The translations under genes were made by a program, and so were the position numbers. Below, one piece after another: positions 1 to 12,180 of a DNA stretch of 64,000 nt (the first letter of the stretch is position 1; each line of letters starts with the position of its first letter). Origin of the DNA: Vandiemenella viatica (taxonomy: Eukaryota > Arthropoda > Insecta > Orthoptera > Morabidae); assembly GCA_031002005.1 (NCBI GenBank), contig CM061919.1, positions 20,097,687 to 20,161,686 on the forward strand. The letters run 5' to 3'. A model generated the notes under the pieces. It made no database searches and had not been told where the DNA came from. It was given only the letters and a program-made list of their open reading frames with translations.

Positions 1-75
1 ATATAGCCATTTAATTGTCAAATCGTAACGTAAGACAGAGACTTACTTCCGCATTTATAGTATTCCTACTGTAGA

Positions 76-143
<68 letters not shown>

Positions 144-632
144 ACTACGAATCAACCCTGATGGATCAATATAACGTAAAAAAAGTGTATATCTACTGTA
201 TTGCAATTGCCTCAGATTGCACCCCTAACTTTGTGATATCTAAAGTTTAAATTCAGTCTGAATAACCTACAGCCCAGGCCTGACTCTTACGATGAAAAAC
301 AATTTTAAAAATCTTAGCGTCCAGGGAGATTTGAACCGGAGACCAAGACGCTTGGAAGCAAGCGCTTTAACCACTCAGCTGCCAGTCCACTATACGGAAA
401 CACGGTACGGAGACGTCCATCTCCAACGTGTCTGTCTATCACCGTATTTCTAAGTTATGAGACAACATGTGTTATTTATACAGATAATTTTTTAACCAAA
501 TGTAGACAGTATTTGTCTCCTTGTATCAAAGGATAAGTGTGCAAAGTTTCATCGAGATCGGATGAAAACTGTGGATTGTATGAAGAACAAAAAAACAACA
601 AACATATATACATTCGTCTTTATATATACAGA
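1..632 (-). mobile_element. Non-autonomous Helitron, partial copy
   Basis: The sequence reads on the minus strand from a Helitron-type 5' end (TC followed by TGTATATATAAAG, with the first T at 632) leftwards off the window edge. It contains the family's blocks in order: a GTTT-rich leader, the block ATCCGATCTCGATGAAACTT, a tRNA-like module at about 318-388 and the tail block that other copies in the window also carry. Helitrons move by rolling-circle replication, insert between A and T without target duplication, and small ones carry no protein. This copy has none. The 3' end lies outside the window. Confidence 0.7.
77..141. repeat. (CA)n microsatellite
   Basis: An uninterrupted CA dinucleotide run of about 32 units sits inside the Helitron at the place where other copies have only a short CTCACACAC stretch, so it probably expanded from that seed. 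Confidence 0.95.
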
Positions 633-689
633 TGACAAGAACGTTGGTAGCGTTCACAAGCTGATGGTATTTTGCAATGTCGGAACGCG

Positions 690-900
690 ATAGGTAAGTA
701 GTAAAGTTCTGGTCTTGCATTCGGGAGGACACAGGTTCCAAGCCCAGTTTGGTCATCAAGATTTCGTTTTTCCTTGGTTTCTCTAAATGACTCCAGGTGA
801 ATGTCGAGAAGGTTTAATCAAAAGACCATTACCGAATTCCTTCCAGTTGCTTGCAATAAGTCCTTGCCCGCCTCTAATGACCTCGACGTTGACGTCGTCA
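690..900 (+). mobile_element. tRNA-derived SINE, diverged copy
   Basis: This is a degraded copy of the SINE seen intact at 63660-63905. It keeps the tail of the tRNA-like head (CATTCGGGAGGACACAGGTT), the TGGTTTCTCTAAATGACTCC block and the CCGAATTCCTTCCAGTT block, in the same order. It is non-coding; a LINE would supply the reverse transcriptase. The short reading frames across it are incidental. Confidence 0.6.
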
Positions 901-1521
901 ATGTCACTTAAAACCATATATATGTATAAGGAGGGTTTGATACCATAAGGTTTTAATATTTTGAACCTTCCGTGATTTTGAGACATTTTTGTTCTTTTTA
1001 TTCCTATGCAGTTTTAGACCAGATGGGCTGTTACAGTCTCAATATCATTCTTGTTATGATCAAACGTAATCATATAAAGAGAATCACCCAAAACCGAGTC
1101 AGTAGTTATGGCGCCGTATCACTTTCGGAGTAGAAATGAAATGAAAAAAAAAAAAAGATTAATTTTAAAACTAAATATAGTACCTGTAAGCTAACGGTTA
1201 TTTGAGAAACAACAAGACTCATGATTTTCAGGAGAGGCTTATACTCCAAAAACAACCAACTGTGAGGGAATGGAATCTACACATCCCGAATTTTTTATCC
1301 CTTTAAAATTTTGGGTCATTTTTGAATATATATATTTGACGGTTCCTTACATAAATATGCTTACAATAACAAATGTGTATTATTGAAGAAGTATATTTAA
1401 CTGAAAAAGAAAGTGTAATACAAAGGACCCGAGCAACAGGCTTCGGATCATATTCCAAGCAGCTTAATTTCCATCTAAAATCCTGTTTTATGTTATTCCT
1501 CTAAAACTATCAACATGAGGA
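901..1521. other. Unassigned AT-rich sequence
   Basis: There is no convincing reading frame and no repeat I recognise beyond an A-run near 1143. It lies between a SINE and a Penelope fragment and may include diverged flank of the latter. Confidence 0.4.
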
Positions 1522-1869
1522 TTATATATATTTTCCCACAATTGGTGATAACAGCCCGGTCAAGTATCGAGCCAGATAATAAGTGGCCGATCCAACAGTA
1601 CACACTATTGGTAGTAATGGTGTTCCTTGTTTATGGATTTTTGGTAACCCATAAAGTCTGGGTGGAACAGCTGCGTGGGGTTGTAAGTGTTTAATAGTGT
1701 CTTCTGGTAGCCCCGAACATTTCAGCAGAGCTGTTGTTTTCTTCGCTACCGCATTGGTTGGATGTTTCGACACCTTTCGGTAAGACGCGTCCACCAAAAG
1801 TTCTACTTTCCGTTGATAATCTGCCATCGTAAGAACCACCGAAACGTTTCCCTTGTCTAGGCTTACCAC
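1522..1869 (-). pseudogene. Penelope-like reverse transcriptase, N-terminal fragment
   Basis: A 115-residue minus-strand stretch opens with a DKGNVSVVLTMADYQRK segment and carries YGLPKIHKQGTPLLPIV, which matches the conserved GLPKIHK..PLRPIVS block of Penelope-like RTs. The catalytic YADD region and the GIY-YIG endonuclease that follow in complete elements are missing. On its 5' side (about 1870-1930) the CTGAAGATGGCGACG stretch looks like the terminal-repeat leader often found in Penelope elements, but that is a weak resemblance. It is a dead 5' piece of a retroelement. Confidence 0.75.
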
Positions 1870-1930
1870 TACATCTGAAGATGGCGACGGAAGTTTAGGT
1901 CGCCGAAATATTGTGCATCAATAATAATAT

Positions 1931-2617
1931 TTCTCGGTTTGTTTCCCGAGAAACGTTTATAAATAAACAACACCGAGAAAAATTGCATTCATGTATACTC
2001 TTTATAATAGTTTATATAGTTTTGTAGAACTAAAAGTTCTAGATACTTGAACATTTCCACCCACTGTTTCTCCCACACATCGCATTATGTGTAGTATTTT
2101 TGGAAGGAATCAGCCATATCAATGTATAAATAAATATCGTTATTGTTTTACGCTAATCATTTGGAATAAAATGTATCGCTGAAACTTATGTTTGCCTCGC
2201 TTTATTGCACTCTTGTTAATTACAACTTTAAGGATATGTTTCTCGATCGGAATTTAGGAAGAGTATAGCTGGAACCAAATTTCGCCCGACTGAGGAATAG
2301 TTGGCCATATACGGCCGAATATGACATCCAATCCCGGGACAGTAAAATGCATTACCTGCCTCGGGATTGGTCAGTAGCCTTTTACTGAAATGTAGGGGAA
2401 GATTGGAGAGAACAACCCTGCCAATAAGTATCGTCAGTAGGAGGAGTCTTAGTGTATTGTTCCAGGCATTGACAAAAGGAAATTAATTACAGATACTATA
2501 CTATACTATAACAACATCAAAACATGCACGTAACTTGTTCTAGAACATTGAGGATCACTAAATATATAACCGAAACGCGTATACCAAAATAAAGTGTTTT
2601 ATACCTGCACTAGTCAG
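1931..2617. other. Unassigned sequence
   Basis: No gene or recognised mobile element is visible. The part at about 2270-2460 is less AT-rich and contains two inverted GCCCGGGA-like words, but I cannot assign it. Confidence 0.3.
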
Positions 2618-2772
2618 AAAAAACCATTAGAAACCCTTATTAGCTTATTATCAAAGCAGTTAAGAACAAAAGGTCTAGATATTAGTTTGGGGCTTGCATT
2701 TGGTTTTCTCCTTTGCCACATTTCCTCTGGTGTTTTATATGTCAGTGATCGAGTTGAAGCTATGTTGACAAG
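2618..2772 (+). other. Possible host exon (weak)
   Basis: A 155 nt open stretch is preceded by a pyrimidine-poor but acceptable TAGTCAG acceptor and followed by a good donor (ACAAG|GTAAGC). Its frame encodes a basic start followed by a hydrophobic run (LGLAFGFLLCHISSGVLYVS) that could be a membrane segment. I do not recognise the protein, and a short open frame with chance splice signals is an equally good explanation. Confidence 0.2.
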
Positions 2773-5248
2773 GTAAGCAATTTATTCGTTCGAAACACCA
2801 TTTTTGTCTCGAGTGTGTAGTGGTCTATTATTCCAGCACCTTGAAGAACAGAAAAGTTGTAAACATATTCAAGGTCATAGTCTGAGCGTAGACATTTTAT
2901 ATTAAATTCTTATTGTTTTGCAGCTTGTATTTTGCAATGTTTGATTATTTGTAAAGCTTCTGTCTTTATATGAAGAGAATAAACAAATATTTTCTTTGAA
3001 TTGACGTTAAGGAATGTCATAAAATATTTACGATCTCCTAATGACATGACATGGTTTCAATTGGACCACAAATGGTGAACCAAAATTTTTAGCGTTTGAT
3101 ACATTCTATTTTAATGGTAACAGGATTTGTTTTCCTTCTAAGTCTGTGGTAGGAACTAATTTCTCCGATTTCTTGCCTAATTTTACATTTTCTGCATTCT
3201 CTATTACTTTCTACATATAATCAAAATTAAAATGGCACATTCGATGGTGCTATAGGGAAATGTTTTATTCATCAACATCGGATATGATTATACACATTTA
3301 GCCTGTACACAGTGTTGATTAAACTCGCTATCCCAACTATTTCACCGTTCCTATTCATTATATTACAGCCCTCACTACTGACCTTAACTTGGCCACCATT
3401 TCTACGTAATTATTTGGCTAATGGATAGTAGATTCGACACATACAGAAGATTCTGAAAAAAAAAATTATGTTAACCATTGGCATCACTCACATTCAAATT
3501 TAGCTTATCAGAGTCTTACTGATAAGTGATAAGCATTTGTCATTTGCTACCTTGACTGAGTTGATGAGTGATACTGGTTCTTTTGCTAATATTTTATTGC
3601 GTTGGTCTTGTACATAGGAGCATTGGAGTTCACATAACAGACGTTTCTCACTGAAGTTATGAATGCAGCATTTCCAACTTTGTGTTTCTTCTTTGTGTAA
3701 GACTTGCAAACTGCAGATATTAAAAACAGTAATAGCGATGTCCATTTTGAAACTGTTTCTTGAAATTTTTATTATTGTTCTTATAATTTATTGCAAAAGC
3801 GGATGTGTCACCGTCACTTGTTATGACATCTTGCAAAATTTTAGCTTTTACGGAGTCACAACTTGTTATCATACCGGAACCTCCATGGCGATTATCATCG
3901 CTATATATGCATTTGATAGACCGGAAAGAAACAGAGTTCCAAGTCACTTGTAGTCTACTTTACATTTTGTAACTTAATGGAGAATTTCAACCTTGGTGGA
4001 CTGAGGAATATGGCATGATTAATAAAGGTGATAAAATGGTGTGTGCTTTATGGTCTGGAACAGTGTGTAGAACATCATCTTATAATGATATATCGTTATA
4101 TCTTTGTATTGTATATATCTAATGTTTTGTAAACGAGGTTCCACGGTGAGTATTTTGTATATTATAAACTAAATAGTTTAAGTTGGTGGCATACAGTTTT
4201 AATGTTAGCGATTGGTAACACTGCCTCCGCGGCAGACGGACTAAGGGGGCAAGAGTGTGTGTTAAAGAAATTATTATGTTGGCGTATAGCGTCCCTCAGA
4301 GGCGACTGCCATAAAAGGAGTAGTATTTTTTGTTATTGTGATTTTAATAGTGTGATTCGCATTGCTTCCCTCAAAAACTAATACTGTAATGGTTCGAGTA
4401 AAAACTGCCTGCCAAACATATCCAGTAAAAAATATTGATTGTGGATTTGTTAGATAATTTTCAAACTGTTTGTATCTGCATTAAAGTTTCGTTTTCCTAT
4501 AAAACCTTATGTGTAACGTGAGCTATCGTACCTCCAAACAGCACTGTAAAACAAATCACAAATCTCTTTGTCAAAGAAACGAACCAGAATAATGTTCCGA
4601 AATCGTTTGTAAGATGACTCCATTTGCTTGCATGGTGATCAAAGTAACAAACTATCAACCTAATTTAAGTTATTTGGCATCTTAATTGCAACAACAGAAG
4701 TTTCACTAGTTTCATTTTATTTCTTTGCCCATTAATTACTAAGTCGTGATTGTTTGATGCCACTCCATGGCTTCATTGAACATTTCATTAGCAAAAATCG
4801 CACTTAGATCAATAATGGTTCACCATCTCTGCTACATAGCAACGAAGATATTGTTATGTATTGAAGACAAGTAGTTCAGATTTAATGAACACAAACATAT
4901 CATATTCTAACAACTGGAAGAAATTTTACCAGTGCCCTTTGAAGGAACAAACCCCACGTACATCTGATATGATTTCTCGAAACCATGGAGAGCCGAAATA
5001 TAATTTTCCGAATTACAGATTAGCAAGCCGTTGTTGAACTAGATTCCATCTATGCAGATCAGAATGTTATCCACAACGCTCTGCCTTATATGATTTTGCT
5101 AGTTTATCAACAAGATCTAATTACTTATGTACTGAACTCGGCTTTTGGATAATTTCTTATAATTGTGCTTCACCCAGAAATTTCGCAAAGTAATATTATT
5201 AGAAAGTCGAGAGTAAGCTTACTCTAATTAAATTTAATGTCTACTCAC
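2773..5248. other. Unassigned sequence
   Basis: About 2.5 kb without a recognisable gene. Overlapping open frames on both strands at 3500-3950 (up to 96 residues) show no motif I know and are probably incidental. No terminal repeats or tRNA-like boxes were seen. This is the least TE-like part of the window and may be genuine intron or intergenic DNA. Confidence 0.35.
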
Positions 5249-5331
5249 GGTGATAGTTGCATACATCAGCACGATGTTAATGAGGACCCCAACTAGGAAG
5301 ACGGTTAACATATTCCCGACGATGATTACAT
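5249..5331 (-). other. Possible 83-nt exon encoding a membrane helix
   Basis: On the minus strand a TTTTGCTGTTGCAG acceptor is followed by 83 nt and a near-perfect donor (ACC|GTGAGTAG). Only one of the three frames is open. After a two-base partial codon it encodes VIIVGNMLTVFLVGVLIN and continues hydrophobic to a polar threonine, 27 residues in all, so it would be a transmembrane segment flanked by a phase-1 intron before and a phase-0 intron after. No neighbouring exon was found, so the gene is unidentified. This is the best candidate for real host coding sequence in the window. Confidence 0.4.
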
Positions 5332-5769
5332 CTGCAACAGCAAAATTACATATCATCAATAATAGTTGAACTATGGCAGAATTTCAGTTTATACCGTGTT
5401 ACACATTGAAGTGTACTAATGGGACAGAGAGATGCCAATACCCAGCTGGATGTACAACTGCAGAATAAACGTGTACATGTGCCGCGCAGAGTGGAGGCTT
5501 GAGTCGTGGCGTGATTAAAGCCACACGACAAAAATTAACAGACTTAAAACGCGTAATGGTAGTTGGCTCTAGATACATGTGACATTCAATTTCGGAAACT
5601 GTCTGTGATTCACTGTGTCCTGTAAATATATAAATTCAGCTATTACCTCCAGAATTGGTCAACGCATTGGCCGACCACATCTATTTACGGTATTGACAGA
5701 GGCGAGTGAAGTCTGCGTTGAGGTGTCAGTGTTTACGGACAGGTAACACAGTATCCAAATACAACAACA

Positions 5770-6038
5770 CTCAATATAGGACGTACGACAGACGTTTAAA
5801 TGCGGAAATTTAATCGAAAATTTGGCGTTGATGGTATATGGCAGCGGAAGACCGAAGCAAATGTCTTTCCTAAAAAGACGCCATTGTCTGCATCACCGTC
5901 CTCAGCTTGCTATCGTAAGCTTGGACCCAAAATTATGGCAAAAGGGTTGCGTGATCAAGTGAGCCACGTTCCAAGCTGGTAGGAACTGAGGGTAAAGTAC
6001 GAGTGTAGGGAAGGCCCGACAAGGCCGTGGATCTAGGT
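5770..6038 (+). pseudogene. Tc1-like transposase relic, 5' piece
   Basis: This sequence lies directly upstream of hAT copy A and rejoins, across the hAT target duplication, to the piece at 9788-9898. The translation is broken and only loosely recalls the N-terminal half of a Tc1/IS630 transposase; the assignment rests mainly on continuity with the clearer pieces at 9788 and 24709. The upstream limit is not defined. Confidence 0.3.
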
Positions 6039-6126
6039 CAGGGGTCGCCAAACTTTTTATCACGCCGACCCCCTAATAGAACATTTGTCTTCTCATCGAC
6101 CCCCAGATTAAACGTTTAATAAAAAC

Positions 6127-6437
6127 CAGTGCCGGATCTGGGGGGTGGGGGGTGTACACCGGGGTGCCAACTTCAAGGGGGCGGCAAAATCATGTTTGAA
6201 GGGCGACGATTTAAGTCGAGGAAATTTTTTTTAGCTCTACTAATACACTGGGCGCCGGGCGGCGACAACAATGAGTTTGACCAACAATCGGGGTGGCGAC
6301 AACAATGTGTTTGGCTGACAATCGAGGCGGCGACACTTGGGGTCAGACGGCAAAAATGGGAGCTCCAAATAATGTTGCAAGGGGCGGCATTCCTACAGTT
6401 TTTGCCCCGGCTCGAAAAGTTCCTGGATCCGCCACTG
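6127..6437. mobile_element. Nested miniature hAT-like element in copy A
   Basis: The ends are CAGTGCCGGATCTGG and CCTGGATCCGCCACTG, an imperfect inverted repeat, with an imperfect 8 bp match on either side (ATAAAAAC and ATGAAACT). The interior is GC-richer than its host and holds no gene. The homologous element lies at 60044-60319 in hAT copy B, so it was already present in the ancestor of both copies. Confidence 0.65.
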
Positions 6438-6785
6438 ATGAAACTTTTAAATTATTTTTAGCATATCTGATGCTATGCGATAAGGAGACATGCATAACAA
6501 CCCAAAGAAAGTATTTATAGTTCCTACACCTTAAAAAACACACCCAACAACACTAACAGAAAAAGGAGATATTTTACACTGTTATTATAATCGTAAAAAA
6601 TAATAAAAAAATTATAGATAGATGGAAACTAGCCTATAGCTGTAAGTGTCATAAAATGTAAAACACAAAATAATCATTGAAAATTTAGATAAATTATATT
6701 TGATGAAAAAACATCTACCATTTTACGAATACTATTGAGTACATTAAAAATATGTTACCATACCTTTTTATTAAAGTAGCTGATA

Positions 6786-8557
6786 TTAGTGAGATGGATG
6801 GGTCTGAAGGGCAGCATCAAGATTACTGATGTTCGGTTGAAAATTGGTAAGTTTTAGTCCCAAATCGCCACCGTTTTCCAAGTTCAGTCTGTTTCTCTGT
6901 TTTGTCAAAATAGCGTTCGCGTGGCTAAAGCCAGCTTCAACGATGTATGAAGTTGGGAATGCATGTAAGAAAGGTTCGGGTTCTGCTCTGAGCTTGGGGT
7001 ATTTTGTAGCAATATTGTTATTGCTCCAAAATTCGCTGAGGTTTTTATTTTTAAACAACGCTTTAGCTTCCAGATCTACGAATATTTGAATCATTTCATC
7101 TTCTAGGCCACATTCACTACCTTCATTATCAATTTTAACATCAAATGGAGAAGCAAACGATTCAGGAACATGCATGTTCTCCAAGTCTTCGAAACGTTCT
7201 TTGAAGTCTTCTCTTAATTTATCGAGATATTTAATATATATCTCCAAATCACGGTCGGGTATCTCTTCATTTTCTTTTAGTATTCGAAAGTTTGAAAAAT
7301 ATTTAAAATCTTTACGTGCCAGTGAAGATTTTAACAGGTCCATTTTTAGTTGAAAGGCCATTATAATTGTTCGAGCTTGAACAATTGTAACATTTTTTTC
7401 TTGCAAACGCTTCTGTACTTTGTTAAATTTCGAATAAAGATCTACCAAATAGAACAGATGGTTCTTGCACTGTTTTAACTCGTCACATACTAATGGATCC
7501 ACATTCTTAAGAAACTCTGCAGACGAGTCATACAAGTCAACAAGCCTCTGCAAACTATCACCTCTTGACAACCACCTTATCTCAGTGTGCAAAAGTAATT
7601 GATTGAAAGGTTCATCATTTTCTTCACATAACTTCGCAAACAATCGGGAATTGAGAGGATGAGCTTTAATTTTATTAATTGTCGTAATGCACACTTTTAG
7701 AGTATCATGCAGCTCGCCACTCAATTTTTTGGCTACAAGATGCTGCCTGTGTAGGACACAGTGAACGGTACGTACATTAGGAACCTTTTCCTTCAGAAAG
7801 ACGAAAAATCCTGTATAATGGCCTACCATAGCAGGCGCACCGTCAGTAGCTACTGCAGTAATATTCCCGAAAGGAATGTTGTGCTTGTTCAAATAATCTT
7901 GCAAACATAAAAAATTGTCTCAACTTTTGAATCAGTTTGGAGATATTTAGCAAACAGAAATTCATCAACAGTGTCATTCAGGATTGGACTATGGAACCAA
8001 ACATAAGCCATGAGAAGATTTGATCTTCCGAAAGTTGATTCAAGTTGAATAGCAAACTTACAATGCTGGTGCTCAGAGGTCAAAGATCTTTCCACATCAT
8101 CGGCCATTTCCTCTATACGTCGCTGCACAGAAATAGTTGAGAGTCTTTCTTCATAACATTTTCAATTACATCTTTTATAGCTGGTACTATAATCTCTTCA
8201 CCAATAGTGTACGGTTTGCCTTTCTTTGCTATGTTAAGAGAGATGCTGTAGGATGTCCTCAGTCTTCCTTCACTGTCAGCGCCAGCAGATGACTTCAAAT
8301 ATATACTTAAATTTGGCAGATCTCTCAATTTCTCTTTTAGCACTTTGAAATACTCAATATCTTTGTTTTTCTTATCAGAATGGATCCTTTCCAAGTGGTA
8401 TTTCATTTTCGCCGGCTTCATAGCATCATTGCTGAAAGTTTTTTTCACATAACAAGCATATAGGAATAGTTTCATTAGCAGAAGATGGCACAAAACCATA
8501 TTTCAAATACTCGTGTAAATACTGTCTGCATTTCTTCTTAGCACTGGTAGACGACAT
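6786..8557 (-). pseudogene. hAT transposase (ZBED5/SCAND3-like), frameshifted
   Basis: The ATG at 8557 gives MSSTSAKKKCRQYLHEYLKY, followed by a BED-type zinc finger (CLLC, then HLERIH). After it come the conserved DGAPAMVG and TVHCVLHRQHLVAKKL blocks of the catalytic domain, and near the 3' end AGFSHANAILTKQRNRL, the hAT C-terminal dimerisation region. Together these mark the family that in vertebrates gave rise to domesticated ZBED5-like proteins. The frame shifts at about 8430, 8120 and 7900, so the protein is not made intact. Expected full length is near 590 residues. The 3' 372 codons are still uninterrupted. Confidence 0.88.
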
Positions 8558-8948
8558 TGTAAGTATTAAACTCAGATTTATAATATGAACAACACGATAC
8601 GATCGCAGCACAACAAAACAGCAGCAGTAACAGACGCAACTTATTACGGCACGAGCTATAAAGAACTGCCTGTTCTTTCTCAGAGTGCATTGTTGCTACT
8701 TTTTGCTAACAACAGATATCTAGACTTGTAGGAATAATAATTACATCTAAAAGTAACCTATTCAATAGAATTAGATAGGAAAAAGATAAAAAAGAAGTGT
8801 CTAAATTTAATGATTTTCGGTATATTACGATATCTTCTAGGCCTATATAAAAGGACAAAATCTACATTTAGATATACAATACATATAGTGGAAACCATAC
8901 TAGAGTTTTAACAGTGAAATTTGTGTATAATGAACCAGCAGCGTTATC

Positions 8949-8951
<3 letters not shown>

Positions 8952-8994
<43 letters not shown>

Positions 8995-9003
8995 CCCCCC
9001 CCC
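8952..9003. repeat. (CT)n plus poly-C tract
   Basis: About 20 CT units run into a 12-base C run at the 3' tail of the SINE in hAT copy A. The corresponding site in copy B (about 57507-57525) has a short G run and GAGA, so the tract changed length after the two hAT copies separated. Confidence 0.9.
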
Positions 9004-9009
9004 TTCTGT

Positions 9010-9196
9010 GGCTTTACGTCTGGTCGACAGCGCGGTCATTAGAGGCGGGATGGAACTGCGAACAAGGAACTGGAAGGAATTCGGTCATGGCTTTTTGGAG
9101 GAAGCATCCCGGCATTAGCCTTGAGTGATTTGGGGAAACCATGGAAAACCCAAATCCGTATGCCTGGACGGGGATTCGAACCAGCGTCCTCCAGAA
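9010..9196 (-). mobile_element. Truncated tRNA-derived SINE inside hAT copy A
   Basis: Read on the minus strand it has GGTTCGAATCCCCGTCC, TTCCATGGTTTCCCCAAATC and the CCGAATTCCTTCCAGTTCC block of the SINE intact at 63660. The first part of the tRNA-like head is missing. Its position and truncation point are the same in hAT copy B (57314-57500), so it was carried by the hAT, not inserted independently. Confidence 0.8.
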
Positions 9197-9787
9197 TATA
9201 AAATGCTTAAATACCCGAAGTAAATAAAAAATAAAGTTTTAATACTTGTTCAGTTCATCACGTAGGTTAGCTAAAATAAAATAATTGTGATGTTGAACTT
9301 CTTTCTTATCCCAAAGACGGACCTTAGAAGAGACATAATTCGTAAATTGGTCTACATTCGTTTCTCACAGGAACAACCACTAGCAAACCAGCAATGCGAG
9401 TAAAGAATGAAGCGGCGAAATCAAACAGTTTGGGCGCTGAGCTTTGCTCCATTATTATCTCAACGCTTTGCGCCCCAGTATGAGTCACCGCAACAATCCA
9501 ATTGGTTTATTTGTTTTCGCTGCTTTGTTCTTCGCTCTCGTCGTTGCTATGCTCTCCACTCCAGTGTGTTTTATCCTTAATACTTACCTAAAGCGACGCA
9601 GACTTCGGTAAAACTCAAATTATAACGGGGGTAGTCAGTTATTTTGGATTTTTGTTGGAATATTCCCATTTTTATAGACCATTTAACTGATCCTCTTTAA
9701 TATCAATCGACCCCCGGGTATTAATCGACCCCCGGAGAACTCTTATCGACCCCCAGGGGTCGATACCGACCACTTTGGGGACCCCTG

Positions 9788-9898
9788 ATCTAGGTTGATA
9801 GGAAGGCGTTATGTAACATGAGGGTGGCTCCATCCAGCAACGGACTATGTTTACATGGCATGGACTGAGAAGTCTGGACAAATGGTTTTATTCAACTA
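9788..9898 (+). pseudogene. Tc1-like transposase relic, middle piece
   Basis: After the hAT duplication the translation gives GGSIQQRTMFTWHGLRSL, the Tc1 block that normally reads GGSVMVWG(x)FxxxGxGPL in the catalytic domain. The relic stops at 9898 where the Helitron begins and resumes at 24709. It has no start or promoter of its own and is not functional. Confidence 0.6.
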
Positions 9899-10751
9899 CT
9901 AGCCCGTACCCGCGACTTCGTACGCGTAGATTAAGATTTTTTTTGCCAGAATTAAATATAGAAAGTTGTTTGGTAACTAAGGATTGGTCCCAAACAATAT
10001 CGAGTCGGAATAATATGACACGAAACCTATCACTATATCACTGTACCGTCGAACCTGTCTCTTGAAGAGAATCAGTTTCCAACATATTTCTATCACCATT
10101 CGGTATGGTCTCAAAGTTTCGTGACTAAAACTGTTAATCATACTGGAAAAAATATCCTGTGCCCTTCATACACATTTCCTTATAAAATTCCATCACAACG
10201 ATATAGCCATTTAGTCGTCAAAACGTAACAATTTACTTCCGTATTTATAATAATACTAGCCTCGTACCCGCGACTTCGTATGCGTGGTTTAAGAATTATT
10301 TTGCCAGAATTAAATATAGAAAGTTGTAGGTAACGAAGGATTGGTCCCAAACAATATCGAGTCGGCATAATATGACTATATCATTCTACCGTCGAACCTG
10401 CCTCTTGAAGAGAATCAATTTCCAACATATTTCTGTCACTATTCGATAAGATCTCAAAATTTCGTGACTACAACTGTTAATCATACTGGAAAAAATATCC
10501 TGTGCCCTTAATACAGCTTTCCTTAAAAAATTCCATCACAACGATATAGCCATTTAGTCGTCAAAACGTAACAAAAAGACAGAGACTTACTTCCGTATTA
10601 ATATTAGTATTACTGTGGTTCTCACTCACACACTGACTGCGAACAACACCTGAGGGATCATTATAACGTAAAAAAGTGTACACCTACAAAATTGCAAGAC
10701 TACCTACGATTTTCCTCGCATTGCTCCACTAACATTCAAATATCTACAGTT

Positions 10752-12158
10752 TGTGGTGTGACAGCGTCACCCACAATGAATATAATTAAATTATTATTAA
10801 TTATATTCATAATTTTTTTATTATATTCAAGTTTATTAATTATTTAATCTTGCAACATGTAAGTAATTGTAAATAATGAGGGTTGTCTGAATAGATTAAA
10901 CGTATGTTTAAACCAGGGCGGCCAAAGGTATAGTTTGTTATAAATTTAATTTTTCTGTAAACTCATGGCTCAGAAAGGTTGAATATTGAAGGCTGGAAAC
11001 TGCCATTTCGGACGGTTGAGGGTGGAACAAAAGCGAGCGAGGCGACTCGGCGGCGCCGGGCCAGCCCGGCTTCAGTTCCGTTTGAAATAGGACGATGACC
11101 TACCCCTACCCTGCTACTGCCCCGAAGGCCAAGTAGAAAACGCGCGGAGGGAGACGGCGAATGCGACGCGTGATATTAAACACGTGACGACGGAAATGTG
11201 TAGATAGCCAATCCTGAACATTTATTGGGGTCTACAATACTAATTCCGTGGAGTTCTTTTACATGTGGAGTGCAACTAGCCGAGGAAGAAGAAGAGGCCA
11301 TTTTTAGACTGCACTTGGGTCCAAGACGAGCTGACGAACGGACGTGTCAGCCGACACGCTCTCGACTGATGATCATTGTATGGTTGATCATTCTTGCTTT
11401 GGGAAGCGAGATGTTGAGTGGCATGCCTGCCATTACCTGGAAGTTATTCTAATAACGCGGTCGTAGCCGCTTATTTAGCTTCCACAGCTGCAGTGACATT
11501 GTATATGTCGCTCACCAACACGGCGATGATTTCATGGTGATGTACCAGAAACGACGGTCACTATTCATTGGGTTTTAACAGACTTGTGAGCCCTTAAGCG
11601 ACGCCTGGTTAAGACTCTGTTCCCGTCACTTAAATTCTGAGCTAGCTGAATTTATATTCCACAATTAAAATTTTCAAGCATCTTGCTATTTGTTAATTCA
11701 ATTTTGATGCTTTTCTTTCATTTATACGGCGCCCCTGGGATTTTTCTTTGTACAGTGAAATGTTAGCTTCAATTTGATGGCCTGTGTTGCCATATTATTC
11801 AATGTTAACTTTTCTGTTGTATTTTATTTGTTGAGATATTTCATTCGGTTTTTGTTTGCTTTCACCGGCGAATTGTAAACGTCGGGTATTGCTTGTTTTT
11901 GCTGAATCAATTGTGTTTAACGTAACGTTAGTTACTACCCGACCTTGTAAAGGCCATAAGACCCAATAAATGAGGTATTATTTTGTGTCTAAATTTCATG
12001 GTTCTAGTTAAACCCTTTTGATCCCCTTTTAAATTAGCATATTTTATATGTTTTTTTTTTTTCATTTTCAGGATTTAATTATAGATTTTAATAATCCCCC
12101 CTCCCTTTTTTGGCAACTTACGTTCTCGCCAACGAGCCCTATAATTGTATTTAATACA
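10752..12158 (+). repeat. Gypsy-1 5' LTR
   Basis: A 1407 bp LTR runs from TGTGGTGTGACAGCGTCACC to TTTAATACA, so the ends are TG and CA. It is AT-rich at both ends with a GC-rich block at about 11000-11200. A 75-codon frame at 11225-11452 also occurs in the 3' LTR because the sequence is duplicated; it shows no protein-family features. A promoter and a polyadenylation signal are expected here, and AATAAA occurs at about 11966. Confidence 0.93.
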
Positions 12159-12160
12159 AT

Positions 12161-12180
12161 TGGCGCTGCCAACCTGGGGC
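12161..12180 (+). promoter_or_regulatory. Gypsy-1 primer-binding site
   Basis: Two bases after the LTR the sequence TGGCGCTGCCAACCTGG starts with the TGG expected to pair with the CCA end of a priming tRNA. The tRNA identity is not decided here. Gypsy-2 has the same AT spacer followed by TGGCG. Confidence 0.7.

Larger units (their letters stand above)
6039..9787 (-). mobile_element. hAT transposon, copy A
   Basis: A 3.75 kb element with terminal inverted repeats starting CAGGGGTCGCCAAACTTT and ending AGTGGTCGGTATCG in mirror image. It is flanked by a perfect 8 bp duplication, ATCTAGGT, at 6031-6038 and 9788-9795, the hAT hallmark. Inside are a frameshifted transposase on the minus strand, a nested miniature element (6127-6437), a truncated SINE (about 9010-9196) and a CT/C tract. 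The same order, inverted, recurs in copy B at 56708-60407. It is inserted in a Tc1-like relic. The transposase is dead, but the perfect duplication implies a moderately recent insertion. Confidence 0.95.

Noticed and set aside
3500..3953. Membrane-receptor-like gene on the basis of a hydrophobic plus-strand frame
   Set aside because: The hydrophobic stretch is short, the opposite strand is equally open, and no splice-supported continuation was found.
6129..6543. Open frames of 66-110 codons on both strands
   Set aside because: They overlap the miniature hAT-like element and have no conserved protein content.
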